A DNA stretch of 64,000 nt from Cardinalis cardinalis. Taxonomy: Eukaryota; Chordata; Aves; Passeriformes; Cardinalidae. Of this stretch, positions 11,032 through 23,217 are shown in pieces. The stretch is taken from NCBI GenBank assembly GCA_014549065.1, contig JACDOX010000117.1:2095201-2159200 (forward strand), read 5' to 3'. Position 1 is the stretch's first letter, and each line of letters opens with the position of its first letter. Below the pieces are notes generated by a model. The model was not told the origin of the DNA. It did no database searches and worked only from the letters and a program-made list of their open reading frames with translations. Made by a program: the position numbers and the translations under genes.

Positions 11032-11160
11032 GACATTCCCTGCCCATGGATCCCAGATCTATGATGGGTCTGTCAGGGTGGCAAGCTAAAAGATACTCAA
11101 GGGTTCTTCATGAAAAATCCCCCATGAAAGATCAGCCCCCAGAACAATGTGTCAGATCCT
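11032..11160 (+). pseudogene. CEMIP2-like exon remnant: QIYDG segment with two stops
   Basis: Acceptor TCTCCCAG ends at 11031. It reads TFPAHGSQIYDG (family TFPIRGFQIYDGP), then hits TAA at 11087-11089. In another frame it continues GFFMKN, a TGA at 11125-11127 close to where the family has Trp, then ISPQNNVS (family ITPRNNIS). The 3' border is uncertain; no clear donor was chosen. Confidence 0.88.
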
Positions 11161-14100
11161 GATGGAGGAAAGTGTGAGAGAAGCAGAAATGTTTGCTGTT
11201 GGATGTGACAGGTTTTGAAGTTTCTAGCAGTGGTGAGAGATCTATCCTAGAGCAGGATTTCCAAGCAGAGGCGTGTGTTACATTGGTGCAATGCCATCAA
11301 TTAATTTTGAAACCCTTTTCTTCTTAGTNATTAAGGTTATTTATAAGTAAGTAACATTTGATATCTTATGCCTGGGCAGACATACACAAAGAAATCTGCA
11401 TTGGAGAAAGGTTTCACCTTGTAATCAGAACACCCAGAAGACAAGTCTTGGGTAATGCAGCATTGCCAGCTGCTGAGGACCTGGTCTCAGAGGCTGAGAG
11501 GGTCACAAAGAAGATATCAGGAGCCAATAAGCTGCAAAATAATTCTAGAGANATAGCAAGTGCACTGAGAAGCAAAGCCCTGACCCAGTTTCTGAGACCA
11601 GCTGTGAAATTCCTGTTGTGCACAACAGGGACTTCCCTTGAGCTGTGACAACAGAATGGGGCTCTGTATCTCTGCCTTGGCAGAAGCTGGANCATGCTGA
11701 GCAGTTCCAGTCCTTCTCCTGGATTCCTGTAGGGTTCATGACCCTGGACACTTGGCTTTGGAAATGATGGATTGCACCTGGCTCCCTCCAGGAATCAGGA
11801 CCTCTCCTTAGATTTTTTCAAACAAGGTCCATAGTTGCTGGGATGTCCATGAACTGCAGTAACTTTNGCCTGAGGTTTGGCTTTACCTTGAGGAAAATTT
11901 CCATTGCTCTGAGATTGACCAGNATCACTCCCTCTGGCAAGCAGAGAGTTTATCTGTCCCCTCTCTGGAACACTTAAGCCCAACAAGCAGGGGGTATTTC
12001 ATGAAAGGATGGTGCTGATTGCAGTCACTTGACTGCTCCCCTAAGTGAAAAACATGGTCTCTGTGCATTTTGGTGAGGAGATCTTAATTGCCTTGGATGC
12101 TTTATTGACGTTTGGAACAAGAATAAGGGGTAATTTGCTGTTCCTTCTTCATGTGTTCCCTTGGGGAANTGGTTATAAGATGGTCATGGGGAANACTAAC
12201 AAGAAAATCAACATGGAACAGGGCAGGGGAGCTTAGAGAAAAAATGTTTGATCAATGAAGTGGAAGAGAGGGGAAAATTTCCTCCATAAAGGCTGTAGGA
12301 TTGTCCACCAGAATGGTTTCAGACAGGTCTATGTACATTGACAAAGGGTTGATTATACCTCAAATGGCTGAAAATGCAANTCTTTAATACAGTCACACCA
12401 TCTGAGGCCAATGAGCCTGCTGAATATGCAGCATTGTCTGTTTGAGAGGCAGTTCAGTATTGCAACACCTTTAGGATCTGAGGTTTTCAAAGTAAGAATG
12501 GTCAGAAGATTTCCTAAATAATTTGCAAAGCAAATTAAACCAGCGCAGTGTAAGCCCATTACAAAAAAAAAAAAAACAACCCAAAACACTAAACCCAAAC
12601 AAACCCTAATGACATGATCTCATTAATTATTTATTATTTGTATATTTCCAAGAAAATATCAATTTCTGAAGCTGATACTTTACGATTTTAAAATCCATGT
12701 ATGTTTGTAAGCACCTGCATCCCAGCAATTTTCACTTTGATTCTATTTTATCTGGATTGAATCCAGATGTGCTACATCTGATTTTATACTCGTAGGATCA
12801 CACACAGTTTATTTTTTTGTTGTTGTTGTTGCTCATTGCTATATGNGGTAATATATCTTTGCCTAGTTAAGACAGAGCCTGTCAACCATTTTAATTAATT
12901 TTCCATCTCCAGGCTTCTTAGTTTTATTAGCCATTTTATTAGTTTTTAAAGGATGGATAAGTACTAATTCCCTAAAGTGCAATCATTTTACTGTTCTTCT
13001 TTAAGAAGAAATTAAACATTACTGCAAGTTGTACAGTGATGACAAAACTATTAGTCATGCTGAAGGATAATTGTGTAATTAATCAGACTAATCAGNAGAT
13101 TGGTTAGACAACAAAATAATAAAGCCAGTCAGGTCTTGTTTAATTCCAGCATAAAAATAACAGTGAAGCAGAACAGAAGACCTAAACATTACACTCCACA
13201 CAAAGGATTCTAATTGTCTATCCATTGACAGAGCTGAATCTCACACATTATCTATGCATTTATCCATTGCAACATTATTGCTGGGCTGGTTTGTTTGTTT
13301 TGAGAATAGTACTTTTAAAAAGTTACTGCAAAGCAGTGGGAGCAGCAGTTGGCTGCAGCCCAGCCGGGGGATGAGGGATGGCTGTGGTCTCCTGCATCTC
13401 TGTCAGCCAGCAGGACCTGGGGAGCCCAAGGAAGGTGCCCAGCCCAGAACCAAGCCATGCCCGCACGCTGGCGCACCACTGCTTGAGAAGAGCTGACATA
13501 TCTCATTTCAGTCACAAAACCGCCACCCATCCNCCCCTCTGTCCCTCTGGGGCACAGAGGGAGGTGAGGAGCAGGAACAATCACCTGTAACAGGTGCAGG
13601 ACTCCCAGACTGCCCCAGCTCACCCCCACTGCCAGAAGCCCCTCTGGTCACTTTGTCCCTGCAGCCAGGAGTTTAGGGTGGATTCCATCCTNTCCCCCTC
13701 CTACCTGTGCCAACCCTACCGCACCTCAGGAATTATTGCTGCCAAAGAAACCCCTGTGGGCTGTGTTGGGTGGGTTTGTGGGCCCCAGGAGAGCTCACAG
13801 GGGCTGCACTGAGCCCTGGCTGTGGACTGGCAGCTCCCATGGGGTTGCAGCCCAGCCTAGCTGGGAGATGGGCACCTCCTCATGTTGACTTTGCCATGTT
13901 TAGCCTGTGTTGTTTTAGTGCTGGGTTTCTGTGTCACATTTGCAAACAGCTCATGATGGGAAAAAGAAAAGCAGACAGTGAGTTGCAGTCTGTTATTTCC
14001 TGAAATAGAGAGGAGAAAAAAACCAGTCCCAACCCTAAAGAGACTCCTGACCAAAGGGACTTGGCAGGGAGAGGGTTTGCATCACTCCAGCAGAGGAAAG

Positions 14101-16349
14101 GCCANGGGGACAGAGACCTTGGGGGATAAATGAGAGGAAGGTTCCTGCTGGATGGAAATGGTTTTATTAAAATGATGGCAGCGATACAGTGAGATGTCTT
14201 TTGTTGGCAGCTGGTGCAAACACTTGAGTATTACAAGAAGTTACTAATTATTNCAATGATTTCCAGCACCTTATTGTTTTTTAATATAGAAAGTGCAGTT
14301 GTCAGGGTTCCCTGCAGGTGTGTTAGGTGTGCTGCCCTTGGACAGGTTGAGNTAGCACATTCTTAAGAGATTACAAACTCTGTCAGCCTTCAGACAGGTA
14401 ACTCAAGTATCCTTTAAATGTGTCTCTCAGAGGCGGCCACACCTAGTGAAAATGAGGCGTCTGAAGGTGGTGTGGTATCCAGACATGACCTGTCTCTGCA
14501 CCTTCTTCTAGCTCCTTCCTAGCTCCATGTGAACAAACCTCAGGAGCAGAGTCTTTGTTCCTGTGTGCTCGCTCAGGAAAAATGATAAAAAACCACTGCC
14601 ACAGCTGTAATGGCAAACTCAGTAGCACTCCTATCCCACAGTGCGCCAAAGCAAGGTAGCCTTGAGGCTTATGCAAAAAGTGACACTGCTTTTAAAATTT
14701 CCACTTTTATTCTGACTTTCAGACTTTTTAAAGGAGAATGTTAGAGATAAGAATAAAATTAGCACCCAAAGTGTCTGCTGCTGGATGGAAACACTGAGAG
14801 TGTTGATCAAGTGTGAGATGTACTGGCTGTGCCTTGGTTTGGTTTGAAGTGCAGCTGGCTTTGTTCTCCTCCCCAGTGCAGGGCCTGTTTCCATGTGCAA
14901 CTCCAGAAGTGCCATCACTGAGTATTTGTAATGGAGTTTTGAGCTGCTGCATGGTGTTTACATTTTTTAATATCTCATTTTTATAAATTAAAATGAAAGA
15001 AAAAAACCAAAAAGTTTTGGGGTCCTCCTAGACAAAGGCCAAGTAGCTTCTTGGGTCAAAACTTCCTGTGGTGCAGAGAGAAAAGATTTTGAAAACCTCA
15101 GAAATGCACCTTAACTTCCAAGTGTTTGAGCCTCCTTTAAAGGAGACTGCCTCAAGTATTTGTTTATGAGATTCATANTTAGACAAGAAGGTGGCAGAAA
15201 ATGGTTCTAGGCTTTAACTTCATTTTAAAGGCATAAAGACTTTTATTCTGCAAGTAGTTGTTGCTGCAGGGTTTGGGGATTTTTTTAAGGCGATGGACTT
15301 CCCATCCGACTCAGAGACACAATAACCCTCCTATTCTCCTAAGCCCTTCTGTTTATTATTGTTAAAATAAAGCTTTCAAAGCCCTTAATAAACTTTCAGC
15401 CTAATCCTGCTGACCCTGNTTCTTATTCATGTGCACAGTCCAATTAAAATGAGTTGGGGTAAATGGAACAAATGACACTCCTCTGGGTTGGCACTTTCCT
15501 GTGGTTATTTATGCTGTCTGCTTTGATATTCATTGCCAGCNGATTCATTCAGAGTGCTTGACCTGGAGTAATTATTTTCTTGATTACTTCGGAACTTAAT
15601 CTTCACACCCTGTAATAATTTCATCTGCAGACATTAAAATATTCCACGTTTTTTTTGCTGAACATCTGCAGTTTNCTTGTTTTGATGTATTTTCATATCA
15701 GGACAGATATTTTTACTTAGCTGCTGAAGAATCTTGAGAGCAGAGCTATGCACGATGAGGATAATGCTTCTTCCTGTTATTTCTCTTTCCTAAAAAAAAT
15801 TTTAAAAATCATGGGATATATTAGAATGTGCATGAGAGCCAATTCTGAGAATTTAAAACTTTTATAAGTTTTATGGGGGTTTAGGAAGAACAATTATAAA
15901 AAAAACGGCACTGACAGAACCACTCAAAAGGGNCATTGAAAAGATATCAGAAAATTCCCCGAATAGCTAGGTTTTTCTTTTCTTTATTAACAGCTGTGAT
16001 ATTCCTCAGTAAATTTCATAATCATCCAGTATTTTCCTACACTCTCAGTCATCCTCTTCTTTTGCCACTGTTTAGTTTATTGCNGTGTGATTTCAAACAA
16101 CACATGGTGGTGTGGGTGCACTTCAAAGAACCAAAGTCTAATTTTTGTGGAAATATCTCCTGGGATTAAGAAATGAGAGGGAGAACCAACATGGCTGGCA
16201 TGTTTTCTAAACAGAAGAGGCAAACCAAAACCCTGCTCAGACAATGGAGCTTCCTAGTTCCAACTCTATCACTGGCAAAACAGAGTTTTGAAAAGCTGAG
16301 CCCTTTCTTTGAGCTAAGCAGTGATTTTTCACCTTATTTTCTCCTCTAG
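11161..16349. other. Pseudogene intron
   Basis: No exon recognised. It contains a poly-A run at about 12562-12575, a GTT microsatellite near 12815-12830, and AT-rich TAATTA-containing stretches (about 12600-13250 and 15360-15660) that could be conserved non-coding sequence, though this cannot be judged from one genome. Confidence 0.5.
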
Positions 16350-16542
16350 GTTGGACTGAAAGTGTTTTTTGTCAGACCAGGCCAGTGGTTTGGAAACAAT
16401 GACAATGGAAATGTGCATCTTCCATGGTGTGGATGGCTGGGTGAGGGCATCCAGACACCCCCAGAGGCAGAGCAGACCCTGCTGCCTCATGTCCTCAGTG
16501 TCCCCTGCTGGAACGGGGTGATCTCTCCTGGGAATCTCACAG
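16350..16542 (+). pseudogene. CEMIP2-like exon remnant: VFF--PG-WF segment, two frameshifts
   Basis: Acceptor CTCCTCTAG ends at 16349 and the donor GTAATG starts at 16543. It reads LKVFFVRPGQWF (family VFFGKPGPWF), shifts frame to IFHGVDGWV (family IFHDIDGSV) and shifts again to CWNGVISPGN (family WNAVICSG). The middle DNYLIRHP part is mostly unrecognisable. Confidence 0.9.
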
Positions 16543-19500
16543 GTAATGGGGCAGCCCAGCCTGCACCAGACGCTCTGCTAAGGAGGGAGGCAGGGAGGCT
16601 GCTCAGCACCTCTCACACCAAGGGTGAACAATGGATTTGGTATCATTTTGCCGCAAGTTGAAATCCAGTTGGGGGAAAGTTTGGTGTTTTCTTGTTCCAG
16701 GCATTTGTCCACTCTGTCGTGGTGCTCTAGTGGATTCTGGTGAATCAGGTTTCATGGAAGGTGTTTCTTCTCTGGTACATCCTACTTGTGTTCAGGGTGG
16801 TTGAGATGCAAACTCACACCTATTTCTCATTTCCCATGCAGNAATCACAGGCTCAGAGATGGCCTTAGACCTTNCAGCAGTGACTGTCNCAGTCAAACAC
16901 AGANTATTCGTGTCTCTTTAAGCCAAAANAGCTGGATGCATTTGCTTTAGTTGCACAGCAGAGAGCAGGAGTTGCTATTTAAGTATCTAAACACTGGAAT
17001 TAAAAACCCTGGTGTATTTTGGCTGGGCAGAAACAGGATTGGGCTCCTATGAAACAGTCCCTTTGAAATAGGGTTTTGTCCTTGGCACTTAGTTTGGCTC
17101 TGTGTCTCTAGTGAAATAATTGTCCCTGCTCTGGCAACCTAACAGTTAAATTCAGAGTTGCAAACAAGCAGGCATTTATATTTTTATTTCTATTAATATC
17201 CTCCTGGTTATGGCACTCTGCATGGTGAGACAGTTTTTCCACCATAGAAAATTTCCTTGGCTAGGTTTAGGCAAGCATAAACATTTACTTCTCTGGGATC
17301 CATTACTTACCAGCATTTTTCAACTAATAGGCATCCAGCAGGATGAGTAAAGGTCATATTAAATGCTTCACTTTATGGGTTTTGGGGAGGGAAATATATG
17401 TATGTGCAGGGTAGAAGAAATTGGTCTCGTGCTGCAGGGTTTGATTAATTTGAAGAGGATAACTGCTAGAATATTTCAGCCTCACTGATTCTCAGCACCC
17501 TTTCTAACTGGTGGCTTGTTTGTCTGCCAAATTCTGAGTGTCATACTTCAGAGCAAAAGCCCAAAAGAGTGAATCCAATTATGGAGCAAGATGGTTTGCT
17601 TTGATCTTAACAACTTTATTACAAAATCTGTTTTTCTGATCCTTTTCATGTAGCTCTGCTAGACAAGAACTTGTATTCTCCCCTAGTGCAAGCAGGTGAA
17701 AATATCCTTTCAGCTGAAGGAAACAGTGACTCCTGTGTTCCTGCTGAATGGAGCCCAAGACAGTCACTCTAGGGATGGGCTACTTGGCATGGAAAACTCA
17801 GATCCAAGTCCTTCAGCTAACATTGCAGGCAAATCCTTTCNGAGCTAAGTGCCTGGAGTACAGTTAATTCCTTTCTGCTTGGTCTCTTTCAGTCCCATTT
17901 CNTGCTCCTCTTCTCCTGGATGTAATTCACCCAAGAAAGGAAACGCCTGGGGAAAAACAATTCCTCTGGCAGTGTTTCTAGATCCAAAAATCCTGGGGAT
18001 GGGCTTTCCTGGGGATGTTCTAATCTGGCAGCTCAGGCTGACATTCCCACCCTCTGTGGTGGGTTTGTGGTGCTGCCTCCTCAGTGTCTCCAAGGAGCAC
18101 CAAATCTCCTCCCCCTGTGGTGTCCAAGGGCTTCCTTCAGCAGGGAGCACTCAGAAATGCCTTAGTTTGGTTTGGAGACCACCTTAAAATCATGAAATTC
18201 ACTAAGCAAGAATTACCAGGTCTTCNAGTCCTCCCTTTTTGGTTCTGGAGTCTGTAGGGTTGTTGTTGTCCAAACAGGACCAACCCTTTTGCTCTTTAAT
18301 GACAGCTGAAACTCTCATGTTGTAATGTAAATAAAGCAAGGCTTATTTACAGGAGGAACACTAAATAGAGGCAAAGTCACAGGGAAATCACAAGAGCTGT
18401 CAGCACCACATCTTCTGGCAGTGTCTGAGTCACTCAGATTTCATCACTGGGGCACCAAAGTCCTTGGTGTCCCATCAACCTGATTTTCAGCTGTTGCAAA
18501 GGCCAATAAAGAAAGAAAAATGTAGAGAGAGGCTTCATAGTTCTCCCCATGTCGGTGTGTGAGATTTCCAGAGGCCCAGAACTGGAGACTCCTTGACACC
18601 TGCAGTACTTGTTACAATGTAAATGAGACTCCTAAACCTTTGATTTATATATAAATTGTAAGAGAAGTGCCTTGGCTCCCACTGGGCAGCTGAAGCTGTG
18701 CATTTACTGTTTGCCTGCAGATTTCACAGCAGCACATCAGAGGAGGCTGTGAAACTTCTCTTTTTTGGTATTATTCTTTATTAAAATAAGCAGAGTTTTT
18801 GGCAGTANGTGCTGTTTTCTTTAAGAAGCTTAAAAAGGTGTTAGACAGTCATAAGAGACTGCCACACAGCCAAATTGGTGTCAGTTTTGAATTTTAAAAA
18901 AATTGATGCCTTGCAATTGTAAAATACTCTAGGAAATGCTGTTGATTTTACACCTGGTCACTCAGTCACTCCTTCACTGCTGTTGGCTGAAGTGGAAATG
19001 ATTCCATTTTTGTTAACTCTGCTCTTGCAGTGAATATTTGCACTTGTGCTGAGCCTTCATCTCTGGGTTTCCCATCTTCAGCTGGTTCTGTGAGCTCAGT
19101 GCCTCTGTGCCTGCCTTGGCTACTGATGCTCTTAAATGTAAAGCAAGCAAGAGATGCAGGAGGTAGCGAGCAGTGATTTTCCAGCCACAAGAAACTGCAG
19201 GATATCTGTCCCAGGATATCTGTGGTGCTTGAGGATTATCAGCACCTCACACACTGGAAGAAGGAAAAGCCTGTAAAGTGTTTTTCAGTTCATGGTGTCT
19301 GTATTTGGGTAAAAAGGTTTAGTTTGGATCTCTGATGCACATCAGTTGAAAATCAAAGTAGTTTTCCTGATGCCAGTGACATCCCAGCATGTCTTAGAGA
19401 AAGAAAGCTACATTTTTTTTTTCTTTCTGCAAGAATTTTAAAGCCTTCACTTGGAAATTTCATTGGGAAAATGCTTTTCCCTGAGATATTAACATTTTTT

Positions 19501-22500
19501 GAACAGTCAACCAGAAACAGAGAAGGTATGTTTTGATCTTCTNATTTTTAAGGTTTTTTGCCCCAACATGACAGCTGACAGCATGACAGGACAAAAGTGA
19601 GAGTAATGAAACAAGAAAGCAAGAAAACCTTTTCTCAGAAATCAAGATTGTCATTTCCAATACTTGGCATGTTGCTTATCTTCATGCTCGCTCTCCAGCN
19701 GAATAGCAGACCCCCCTGAATTGTAAAGAACTTATCTTCTCAGTTTCACAATCTTGGGAAAATTGCCATGTGAGCATGGGGAATCTGACACATCTCTTCA
19801 GCATGAAGTGNCAAGCAGCTAAAATGACAACTTTGTCCACTAAACCACCCAAGCAATTAGAAGGCTCACATTTTATAATGTTTTAACCAGTTCTTCTTCT
19901 CCTATCACATTAATCTGTTACCATTTCTCTTATTTTAAAGTCTCTTTGTGACCCATTTTCTTTTAAAGATTTTGATAGAAGTAACCAAAAATTATGAAGG
20001 TGGTTCTAAGGAAGATGGATTTNTCATTCTAGAAAGTGGATGGATTTTTCATTCCTGTTGACTTAGTGATGCTCCACATGGGCAAAACAGCCTCTTCACG
20101 TAGGATCTGGATTTCTGGATCAGGGCTATACCCTCCTTTAGTAAGAAACATGTTTAAAGATCTGTCAGGTGTACTGTTGTATTTCTATGGGAGTGAAAAT
20201 CACACTCTTGCTGTTTTGCACTTCTGGAGAGCATTCACTCAGTAGCCACTGTCACTGCAGGACACCAAATGACACTCTACAAGCCATTTACAAGTAAATT
20301 TACAACATTTCTATAATGTATATGTGGCATTTTCCTTGTTCTGGTGATGACCATTTCATTCTCCAAACATCTGTGATCATTATCCTTAATGTCAGACCTG
20401 TAACTTGGTCCCTACACACCTGGAGGAAAATGCTACCAGCAAATCTCTGACCTCCTTTCCTCATCACCTTATTGAAGCATTCTGTAAACTATTCCAGCAC
20501 TTCCTTGGGCTCATTCATAATAGTAAGCAGCTTAAGCCATGCACAGTTCTCTCACTCCTTTCTTTTTTTTTTTTTTTAATCCTTACACAGATAGCTTAAA
20601 GCACATAGGAATCTTTTGTTCTTGGTAACCTGTAATCTAGGAATCTTTGGGACTCATTGAATGCATCTCCTTTCTTCCTTGGCTTTTCATTGGTGGATTT
20701 AATTTTGCAGTAAGTGCAATATAAGTGTTCATTCCAACTGACTTTCATTAGAAAATGCTATTTGGATTGAAAACAATTAATACACTGATGGGATTTCAGA
20801 TCTGAGTGTATCTGATGGAGCCCCTGCTCCAGCCTCAGCACTACCCCATCCTGATGAGGCCAAGTGAGATTGAAATGAGAGTTTATTGTGTTGTGTGTTA
20901 TTGGCTTTCCAACCACAGTTTAAATGTGAATGCAAAATAGGTTTCTCTTCTTGGTTTCATAGATAAAAAAGTTTTTTTTATCAGACTGTAAAATAATTCA
21001 GTCTTTCTTGATCCATCAAGAACGAGCAAATGCATTAATGCCCAGAGATGATGTTTGGGGCGAATTACTTGATCAATAATTTCAGGCATCAGGAAAAATT
21101 TATGTTAATGTCATTCTGGGATCCACTTTAATCTTCCAGTATCTGCAGACACCATCCAGAATTGCTTCTCATCACTGAAGTGTGTGACAAGGGTCACAAG
21201 GGCTCTTGGATGAGGGAAGAGACGAGAATGTTGACTCCATGATCAGAAGGCTTGATTTATTATTTTATGATATATATATTACATTATAACTATACTAAAA
21301 AGAAAAGGAAGGAAAAGGTTTCCTCAGAAGCCAGTTAAGCTAAGAATGGAAAAGAAAGAATTATAACAAAGACTGTGTCTGAGAAAGCTCAGTCCTTGAT
21401 TGGCCATTAATTATAAACATCCAAGATGGGCCAATCACAGGTTTACCTGTTGCATTCCACAGCAGCAGATAACCAGTGTTTACATTTGTTGCTGAAACTG
21501 CAGCTTCTCAGAAGGAAAAATCTTATGAAAGGATTTTTCACAAATGATGTCTGTGACAGAAGTGTAATGTGTGAGAGGAGGAGTGGACTGAATATCTGAG
21601 AAGCTTTCACAACCACTTTTGGACTGTTCCTTTGGCATGAGACCCAAATGTTTAATTTAAGCACTCAGCACAAGGCTGCTGGATCCAGGGATGAGAGGAG
21701 GGGTAGACAAATGTGGTCCTTCTATTGGAGATCCTTAGGAGCTCAAAATCAAGTCTAGGAGCAGGCAAGATCCTTCTGAGCATGAAATGGGAACTAGGGC
21801 TGAACTCACTCCAATCCATAACTAAAATAACCCCACATACAAAGCAATGAGAAATAGTCTGGTTTTGCAGAGCTTTCAGTTTCTGCAGACAAGAGGAGGA
21901 TAAGCAGATCTGGAGATGTGAGTGCCCTGCATTAGCAGGCAGATATCCTCTCTGCTAGTCTTGGCTGCACTCGTATCCTTGTGAAACTAAAATCTGATAA
22001 GAAACTACTGCTTCCATTTAGATCTACCTCAAAGTCACAAATTGAGTTTAAAAATAATTTTGATGGATGGATGCTCATGTGGAAGCTTAGACATTTGTGA
22101 GCTACCATGGATTTTCTATGTTGGATGTTTCAAGTTCTTGATGCAAAGAGTGTTATTCTACACTGTAGGAGAGTGAAGGCAGCAGGATTATAGATGTCCT
22201 CATCTGTCCCTTGTGCATCTGAAACCCTTCAGGGAACGTGACAAGCTGCCTGAAACAGCCCTGCATGCAGAGACAGATTCATATGACTTAGCTGTGCATC
22301 CTCCTTTTGCACTGGAATTTCACATGGGGGAAAGCAGGGCAGTGTCATACATTCAGCCTTAAAACCACTGTTTGCCACAGAAATTTGCCTTTGAGTGATG
22401 GCAGGGCAGAAAAAGCACACAGATGGAGTGTGGATTTGTAATTTTTCTGTAGAGTTGAGCTACAGGTCAGAGGCATCTCTTGGTCCCTGCAAGAAGAGCT

Positions 22501-23017
22501 TTGCTGAAGCCTTGGACTTTGGTATTTAGTCTATAAGGTCATGCAGTCAGGACATCAAGTTTTAGCCCACAGAATTTCAGCCTAGTCTGCTACTTGAGAG
22601 CAAAGATGTGGATTCTATTAGATAGCTGGGCCTAGTCCAAAGCCCATTGAAATAACTTCAGTTTTCTGTATTTTCAATGGAATAAGCCTGCTTCAAAGTG
22701 CAGTTATTTGAATTAATAAAAAAGGAGTTACTTTGTGATGCTTCCTTGATTACCCTTCTCCCTAAAGATTTTGAATAGTGAACATTTTTATGGCACTGTA
22801 CATCTCATATCTCACTTCATGGTGTCCCTGTGGATGGCTGCAGATGCTATTTCTGGTTTACCTTTTTATTTGAACTGGAAACATTTCAGTGACTTTCCAA
22901 ATGTTCTGAACTCTTCATTGGCAGAAACCATTTAGAGGCAGCGATGATCAAATGCACATGTTAGGCTGTGCCTGGCTGGTTTAATGGACATGTTTGTCAT
23001 TTTCCTTTCACCCTCAG
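16543..23017. other. Pseudogene intron carrying a solo LTR
   Basis: About 6.5 kb without recognisable exons. The only clear element is the LTR at 21183-21558. There is a short poly-T run at about 20562-20577. Confidence 0.6.
21177..21564. mobile_element. Solo LTR of an endogenous retrovirus, with target-site duplication
   Basis: A 376-bp unit (21183-21558) starts TGTGACA and ends TGTGACA, so it has TG...CA ends, and it is flanked by GAAGTG on both sides (21177-21182 and 21559-21564), a perfect 6-bp duplication. No gag, pol or env and no second LTR are present, so it is a recombined solo LTR. The AT-rich block, the inverted CCAAT-box words and the 3' part look like LTRs common in songbird genomes; that family resemblance is from memory. 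A 6-bp duplication is typical of alpha- and betaretrovirus-like elements. Orientation is not assigned. Confidence 0.85.
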
Positions 23018-23217
23018 CTTTACATCCAGGCCAGATGCCCCAGGATCCTGACCTTGCCCCTGCCACAGCATCATTCCCTTCCCATCCCACGTGGCTGCAA
23101 GGCTGAGCAGGTGTGCCAGCAGTGCCAGCCTGTTGTCCTGCTCCAGCAGGATTAAATCCTCCACTGGAATGGCAGAGCACCTGAAAATGTCATCCTGGAC
23201 ACCAGCAACTTCAACAG
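23018..23217 (+). pseudogene. CEMIP2-like exon remnant: QPVV / IHWNG segment with in-frame stop
   Basis: Acceptor CACCCTCAG ends at 23017 and the donor GTACTG starts at 23218. It starts LYIQA (family VYVQTW), reads QQCQPVVLLQQD, then TAA at 23153-23155 where the family has a Gly-Tyr pair, then ILHWNGRAPE...TSNFN (family TIHWNGPAP...VNFN). Phase in 0, out 2. The 5' half is strongly diverged. Confidence 0.93.
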
